NCBI GenBank assembly: GCA_946011705.1
Contig: CAMGCA010000046.1
Location: 1-9,937 of the forward strand
Length of the DNA: 9,937 bases
Direction of reading: 5' to 3'
DNA from: an uncultured Clostridia bacterium
GTDB taxonomy: Bacteria > Bacillota > Clostridia > Oscillospirales > Oscillospiraceae
In this document: positions 6,802 to 9,937 of the stretch, one piece after another
Layout of the letters: each line of letters starts with the position of its first letter
How positions within the stretch are numbered: the stretch's first letter is position 1
Notes under the pieces: model-generated
Told to the model about the DNA's origin: nothing
Databases searched by the model: none
Seen by the model: only the letters and a program-made list of their open reading frames with translations
Position numbers and translations under genes: made by a program

Positions 6802-7563
6802 ATGAAACTGGAAGGAAAATCCATCGTCGTCACCGGCGCTTCTGCCGGTATGGGACAGGCGATTGTGACGCTGTTTGCACAGGAAGGCGCCAATATCATT
6901 GCGGTTGCACGCAGAAAAGAACGTCTGGATGCACTGGCGGAAGAATTAAAGGATGCCCCCGGTAAGGTAGTGCCCTATGCCGGTGATGTATCCGATCCTG
7001 CCGTGTGCGAAGGCATGATCGATGCAGCCGTCAAGGAATTCGGCAGGCTGGATGTACTGGTGAATAACGCCGGTATCATGGATGACAATACTGCCGTCGG
7101 TGATGTATCTGATGAGATGATCGAACGGCTGTTCCGTGTCAACACCTATGGTCCCCTGTACGCCATGCGGAAGGCGGTCAGAGTATTCCTGGAGCAGGAT
7201 GAGGATGCGGGCAATATTATCAATGTAGCTTCCGTGGGTGCATGCCACCCGACAGCAGGTGTCGCCTATTGTGCCTCCAAGGCAGCGATTGTCTCCGCCA
7301 TCCAGAACACCGCATTCATGTACATTGACAAGGGTATCCGCTGCAACGGCATCTCTCCCGGCGGTATTCTGACCGATATCCCGCTGGTAATGCCTCAGGC
7401 AAACGAATTTGGCTTTGGACGCACCAGTTCCCTGCTGACCCACTCTCCGGAAATGGGTATGCCGGAGGATATTGCCAATGCCGCACTGTTCCTTGCCAGC
7501 GACGATTCCCACTTCGTAAACGGCACCATCATCACCTGCGACGGCGGCTGGACCTGCTACTAA
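6802..7563 (+). CDS. Classical short-chain dehydrogenase/reductase, probably NADP(H)-dependent
   Basis: A 253-residue Rossmann-fold oxidoreductase of normal classical-SDR length. The cofactor motif TGASAGMG is at 11-18. ARRKE (36-40), at the end of the second strand, favours NADP(H). NNAG is at 88-91. The catalytic tetrad is Asn114, Ser144, Tyr156 and Lys160 (YCASK). The substrate loop follows SPGG (185-188), and the protein ends with the common DGGWTCY tail. FabG-like and 7-alpha-hydroxysteroid-dehydrogenase-like enzymes look like this, and the sequence alone does not give the substrate. ATG 6802 follows the TAA of the GcvT-fold gene after two bases with only a weak AAAGG upstream, implying translational coupling. 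It probably interconverts a hydroxyl and keto group on the cassette's substrate or product. A terminator follows immediately. Confidence 0.93.
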   Translation: MKLEGKSIVVTGASAGMGQAIVTLFAQEGANIIAVARRKERLDALAEELKDAPGKVVPYAGDVSDPAVCEGMIDAAVKEFGRLDVLVNNAGIMDDNTAVGDVSDEMIERLFRVNTYGPLYAMRKAVRVFLEQDEDAGNIINVASVGACHPTAGVAYCASKAAIVSAIQNTAFMYIDKGIRCNGISPGGILTDIPLVMPQANEFGFGRTSSLLTHSPEMGMPEDIANAALFLASDDSHFVNGTIITCDGGWTCY

Positions 7564-7569
7564 TCAACC

Positions 7570-7598
7570 GGGGCACAGATATTCTGTGCCCCTTTTCT
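7570..7598 (+). terminator. Intrinsic terminator between the two SDR genes
   Basis: GGGGCACAGA (7570-7579) pairs perfectly with TCTGTGCCCC (7583-7592) over a three-base loop, followed by TTTTCT. It begins seven bases after the first SDR stop codon and about 20 bases before the second SDR start. The second SDR would therefore be made by read-through at reduced level, or the hairpin may protect the upstream message. No separate promoter fits in the 54-base gap. Confidence 0.85.
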
Positions 7599-7617
7599 AC
7601 CAGAGGAGGAATGGAAT

Positions 7618-8475
7618 TTGGATTTGCAACATTTATTTGGTTACGGGGGAAAAACTGTGGTAATCAGCGGCGCTTTCTCCGGTATGGGATTGGCTGCTGC
7701 CCGCCTGCTATCCCAACTGGGTGCGGATGTGTATGCCATTTGCCGCCGCAACGGCAGGCATAATACATTGGATTTTCCTGTAAAGAAGATCCTCTATGCA
7801 GATTTTGGGAGCAAAGAGGATCTGGATCTTCTGGCAGAGGCGCTGCCTGATAATATCTATGCCATGTTCCTTTGCCACGGCATTGCCCTGAAAAACGACG
7901 GTTCAAACACGCTGGAGGTGCAAAGAGTCAATTTTCTGGGTCACAAATATCTGCTGGAAAAGAGTCTGCATAAAGTATGTGATCGAGGTTCGGTAAATAT
8001 TATTTCCTCCACCGGCGGTTACGACTGGCAAAGTCATGTGTCCGAGTGTATGGAAGTAATCAATGCAGAAACTTATGAAGATGCTATCCGATGGTATGAG
8101 ACACATCCCGATACGATCGCCAGCGGTTATGTGTTCTCCAAACAGTGTTTGTGTACCTATGTTAAAGCCAAAGTTCACGAGCCGGAATATATTGACCGTA
8201 AGATCCGTCTGAACGCCATCAATCCAGGAAACACAATAACCGGTTTAACCGATGACTTTAACAGAGGAACTTCTCCCACCGGCAACGCAGAGGAAGGAAA
8301 AGCTGTAATCGAAGCGCTGTTTTTGGATAGTTGGAACGGCCACTGGGCAACTCCTGAGGAAATGGGATATCCCCTTGTTGCCATAGGCAGTCAGATTTTC
8401 AGCTACATGAGCGGTCAGATTATTTATCTGGATTATGGTATGAGCAGTGTCTGGGAATTTGGCGAACTGGAATAA
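7618..8475 (+). CDS. Atypical SDR of the 3-alpha-hydroxysteroid dehydrogenase/carbonyl reductase type
   Basis: A 285-residue dehydrogenase/reductase. The cofactor motif is SGAFSGMG (17-24), with CRR at 42-44 after the second strand, suggesting NADP(H). The usual NNAG is replaced by LCHG (85-88), and Asn105 is present. Ser131 lies in ISSTGG, and Tyr171 and Lys175 form YVFSK. Between the Ser and Tyr is an extra stretch of about 25-30 residues compared with classical SDRs. That insertion, the L-C-x-G form and the NPGNT loop recall bacterial 3-alpha-hydroxysteroid dehydrogenase/carbonyl reductase and related terpenoid-alcohol dehydrogenases. The start is UUG 7618, with GGAGG at 7605-7609 eight bases upstream. 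The ATG at 7611 is out of frame with this protein. It looks more AT-rich than its neighbours and follows an intrinsic terminator, so it may have joined the cassette later or be expressed at a lower level. Confidence 0.88.
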   Translation: MDLQHLFGYGGKTVVISGAFSGMGLAAARLLSQLGADVYAICRRNGRHNTLDFPVKKILYADFGSKEDLDLLAEALPDNIYAMFLCHGIALKNDGSNTLEVQRVNFLGHKYLLEKSLHKVCDRGSVNIISSTGGYDWQSHVSECMEVINAETYEDAIRWYETHPDTIASGYVFSKQCLCTYVKAKVHEPEYIDRKIRLNAINPGNTITGLTDDFNRGTSPTGNAEEGKAVIEALFLDSWNGHWATPEEMGYPLVAIGSQIFSYMSGQIIYLDYGMSSVWEFGELE

Positions 8476-8743
8476 TCATCACATTGGGATAAAATATGCT
8501 CAAATATTCCGAAAACCATTTTTAAGAAAAGGCGTAATGGATCTTTCGGGATATCAGGAGAATCGGTGGAAACCGGTTTTCTCCGGCCCCTCAGAAAATT
8601 TGGGGACTGGATGCAAATTGGGGACAATCCATTTCGTGTTTTTTCCGAATTCCGCTTGATCACATCTGTGCGATTGCTGCTGACCTCCGTTTGTCCGGGC
8701 ACAAATTTCTGTATCTGCATTGTCCTCACATCCTTGTCTAGGT
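8476..8743. other. Non-coding spacer with a hairpin and a short direct repeat
   Basis: I see no convincing gene here; the open frames crossing it show no family features. It holds an imperfect hairpin (GGAGAA 8557-8562 with TTCTCC 8579-8584, inner CGGT/ACCG) without a T-tract, so it is a poor terminator. It also holds a near-direct repeat of AAATTTGGGGAC (8596-8607) and AAATTGGGGAC (8615-8625). These could be the worn end of a mobile element next to the pseudogene zone, but no transposase remnant is visible. Confidence 0.4.
8595..8628. repeat. Two tandem copies of AAATT(T)GGGGAC
   Basis: Two copies of the motif, 19 bases apart start to start, in the gap between the second SDR and the pseudogenes. 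Terminal multiple short repeats of this kind are found at some insertion-sequence ends. The copy number here is only two and no partner end was found. Confidence 0.35.
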
Positions 8744-8974
8744 TTAGGCACCTGTGGAAAGAATGGTCTGGATTTCCTCCGCAGAGGGCATGACGCGCAG
8801 CGCGCCTGCCCGGGTTGTGATGATTGCGGCTGCCGCATTGGCAAAGCGGAGCATCCTTTCCAGCTCCGGCTGGGAGTAGCGTTTCCAGCCCATTTCCAGA
8901 ATCTGATGCAGCATTGCGCCCATAAAGGTGTCCCCGGCACCTGTGGTCTCCACAGTGTTGACAGCTTTTCCCGT
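8744..8974 (-). pseudogene. 3' fragment of a PfkB-family sugar kinase (fructokinase-like)
   Basis: About 75 codons of the C-terminal part of a ribokinase/PfkB-fold kinase, most like fructokinase, which phosphorylates free fructose with ATP. The fragment reads GKAVNTVETTGAGDTFMGAM from about 8971. GAGD holds the catalytic aspartate and anion-hole residues of the family. The expected C-terminal helices follow (ERMLRFANAAAAIITTRAGA), and the frame ends normally at the TAA at 8746-8744. The N-terminal roughly 230-250 residues, with the sugar-binding region, are missing, so it cannot be active. Upstream it is joined directly, in another frame, to an amylosucrase start. The pair looks like a sucrose-use operon (amylosucrase then fructokinase) collapsed by one internal deletion. 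Confidence 0.8.
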
Positions 8975-9243
8975 ACGCCCTTCAGGTTTCCGGCGAAATT
9001 GTCGATGTAGAGCATCATGCCCAACAGTTCCCGGGACTGATACCAGTTGGGACTGTCCTGCTTTTCCGCGTCCCGCTGCTTCAGAGAATCCCGGCGTTCT
9101 TCTGAAAAGGCAGCAAGGTGGCGGCAGAGCTTTTTCAGCATGGCATCATCGTGATACAGTTCCATGTACAGTTGCTTCAGCTCCGGCCAGTACAGCCGCA
9201 GACGATCTTCAAAGTTAGTTTCTTCGGATGCCAAGACAATCAA
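8962..9243 (-). pseudogene. 5' fragment of an amylosucrase/sucrose-acting GH13 gene
   Basis: About 94 codons matching the N-terminal helical region of amylosucrase, which splits sucrose to build alpha-glucan and release fructose. FEDRLRLYWPELKQLYMELY (11-30) matches the family's helical lead. SPNWYQSRELLGMMLYIDNF (64-83) followed by AGNLKGVREKL matches the amylosucrase stretch N-P-D-W...G...Y-V-D-L-F-A-G-D-L-K-G-L that opens the catalytic barrel. At about 8962-8974 similarity stops abruptly and sugar-kinase sequence begins in another frame. The barrel with its catalytic Asp and Glu (some 500 residues) is absent. The open frame continues to 8554 as out-of-frame, meaningless sequence. The start is uncertain: TTG 9243 or TTG 9234, with AAAGGA just upstream. 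Confidence 0.8.
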
Positions 9244-9444
9244 ATCCTTTCAAACCGGCATTGGAAGCCGGGATAATCTCCCAATATTATGGGAAGGCGC
9301 ACCACTTGGTTTGGCTTCAAAAATCAGATTACCCATGTCCACATCCATCACCCGTATCTTTTTCGCCCTCTTCCGCTGCACTGACAAATAACGTACAGCC
9401 TCCGGTACGCTATGGCTGTCAACGACAACTATCCCCACACCTAG
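9244..9444. other. Gap between divergent gene remnants
   Basis: About 200 bases between the amylosucrase 5' fragment (minus) and the recognisable esterase part (plus). Stops occur in the esterase frame at 9274, 9382 and 9442. The last stretch before the TAG reads MAVNDNYPHT and may be the original esterase N-terminus. I recognise no promoter, RNA or other gene here. Confidence 0.35.
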
Positions 9445-9937
9445 TTTACCTACATTCCGCCCCAGCTTCGGGGAACCACAGAAAAGGTACCCCTGGTGTT
9501 TTACTTCCATGGCGTTAACTGTGTGCCGCTGTACGGCGCGGAGCAGAGTGGTTGGCATGACATCGCAGATCGGGAGAATTTTATATTGATCTACCCCGCG
9601 CCTGCCAAATCCAAGTGCTGGAATATTTATGACCTGCCCAATATGCCCAGCGATTTTGCCTTCGTTTTGGCTCTGATTGATCATATCAAGCAAGTGCATC
9701 CCATTGACGAAAGCCGGATATACGCCACTGGATTCTCCATGGTCGGCATAATGACCCACGCCATTACGGCAGCATATCCTGAGATTTTTGCCGCCGGAGT
9801 ACCCTGCAATGCCTTTGCATTCAACCGATACAAGACACCTGAGGATGCACTGAAATTCTTCCTCCGGGGCGTGGACGTTGGAACCGTATCCTACAGTGCA
9901 CAGTTGGCTGATTTCAAGCGTAAGGAGCATCCGGAAT
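9445..9937 (+). pseudogene. PHB-depolymerase/feruloyl-esterase-like alpha/beta hydrolase, interrupted and cut by the window edge
   Basis: At least 164 open codons run to the right edge. The frame reads FTYIPPQL, then VPLVFYFHG (oxyanion-hole HG), GWHDIADRENFILIYPA, and FVLALIDHIKQVHPIDESRI. The nucleophile elbow is at 9730-9744, followed by MTHAITAAYPEIFAAGVPCN. This order is typical of secreted or cytoplasmic esterases of the poly(3-hydroxybutyrate) depolymerase/LpqC/feruloyl esterase group. Two features suggest decay. The same frame has TAG at 9442-9444 immediately before FTYIPP and TGA at 9382-9384. The elbow reads G-F-S-M-V where the family has G-x-S-x-G. No convincing start codon with a ribosome site is seen; ATG 9412 is in frame but lies ahead of the TAG. 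A sequencing error or an unusual downstream start remains possible. Confidence 0.7.

Noticed and set aside
6946..7512. 188-codon minus-strand open frame
   Set aside because: Antisense to the first SDR, whose catalytic residues are all present.
8433..8729. 98-codon minus-strand open frame in the spacer
   Set aside because: Overlaps the SDR 3' end and lacks a ribosome site or any family-like pattern.
9250..9930. 226-codon minus-strand open frame at the right edge
   Set aside because: The opposite strand shows unmistakable esterase motifs through the same region; this frame shows none. It stays open only by chance of codon bias.
1..9937. CRISPR array, tRNA or rRNA genes
   Set aside because: No regularly spaced repeats and no recognisable tRNA or rRNA sequence were found on reading.

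Overview
The window looks like chromosome from an anaerobic gut-type Clostridia, plausibly Oscillospiraceae/Ruminococcaceae. The reasons are mid-range GC, strong AGGAGG-type ribosome sites, occasional UUG starts, tandem large serine recombinases and a PucR-type regulator. The lineage is an inference from gene content; no rRNA or other marker gene is present.

Layout. (1) Positions 1-2234, minus strand: a mobile-element module with a complete large serine recombinase followed directly by a shorter recombinase-like protein that lacks the catalytic domain. A third gene may begin at the left edge. (2) 2520-2732, plus strand: a 70-residue helical protein of unknown function, ending in a bidirectional hairpin terminator that it shares with the convergent regulator. 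(3) 2776-4326, minus strand: a 516-residue PucR/CdaR-type transcriptional regulator. (4) 4580-8475, plus strand, divergent from the regulator: four genes. They encode a 401-residue cysteine-rich protein with a V4R-like motif, a stand-alone GcvT-fold protein, a classical NADP-type short-chain dehydrogenase (SDR), and a second SDR with the long pre-catalytic insertion seen in 3-alpha-hydroxysteroid/carbonyl reductases. An intrinsic terminator lies between the two SDR genes. (5) 8476-8743: non-coding DNA with a hairpin and a short direct repeat. (6) 8744-9937: a decay zone. The 3' end of a PfkB-type sugar kinase is joined out of frame to the 5' end of an amylosucrase on the minus strand. Beyond it, on the plus strand, lies a PHB-depolymerase/feruloyl-esterase-like gene with upstream in-frame stops and a changed nucleophile motif, running off the right edge.

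How the genes may work together: the PucR-type regulator probably controls the divergent four-gene cassette across the 253-bp shared intergenic region, which carries a palindrome next to a promoter with a poor -35. A working hypothesis, not proven by the sequence, is that the cassette takes in a small, perhaps methoxylated or N-methylated, alicyclic, aromatic or steroid-like compound. The GcvT-fold enzyme would move a one-carbon unit to tetrahydrofolate and the two SDRs would oxidise or reduce hydroxyl/keto groups. The V4R-like protein could bind or process the substrate. The recombinases on one side and the deleted sucrose genes on the other mark this as an accessory, rearranging region.
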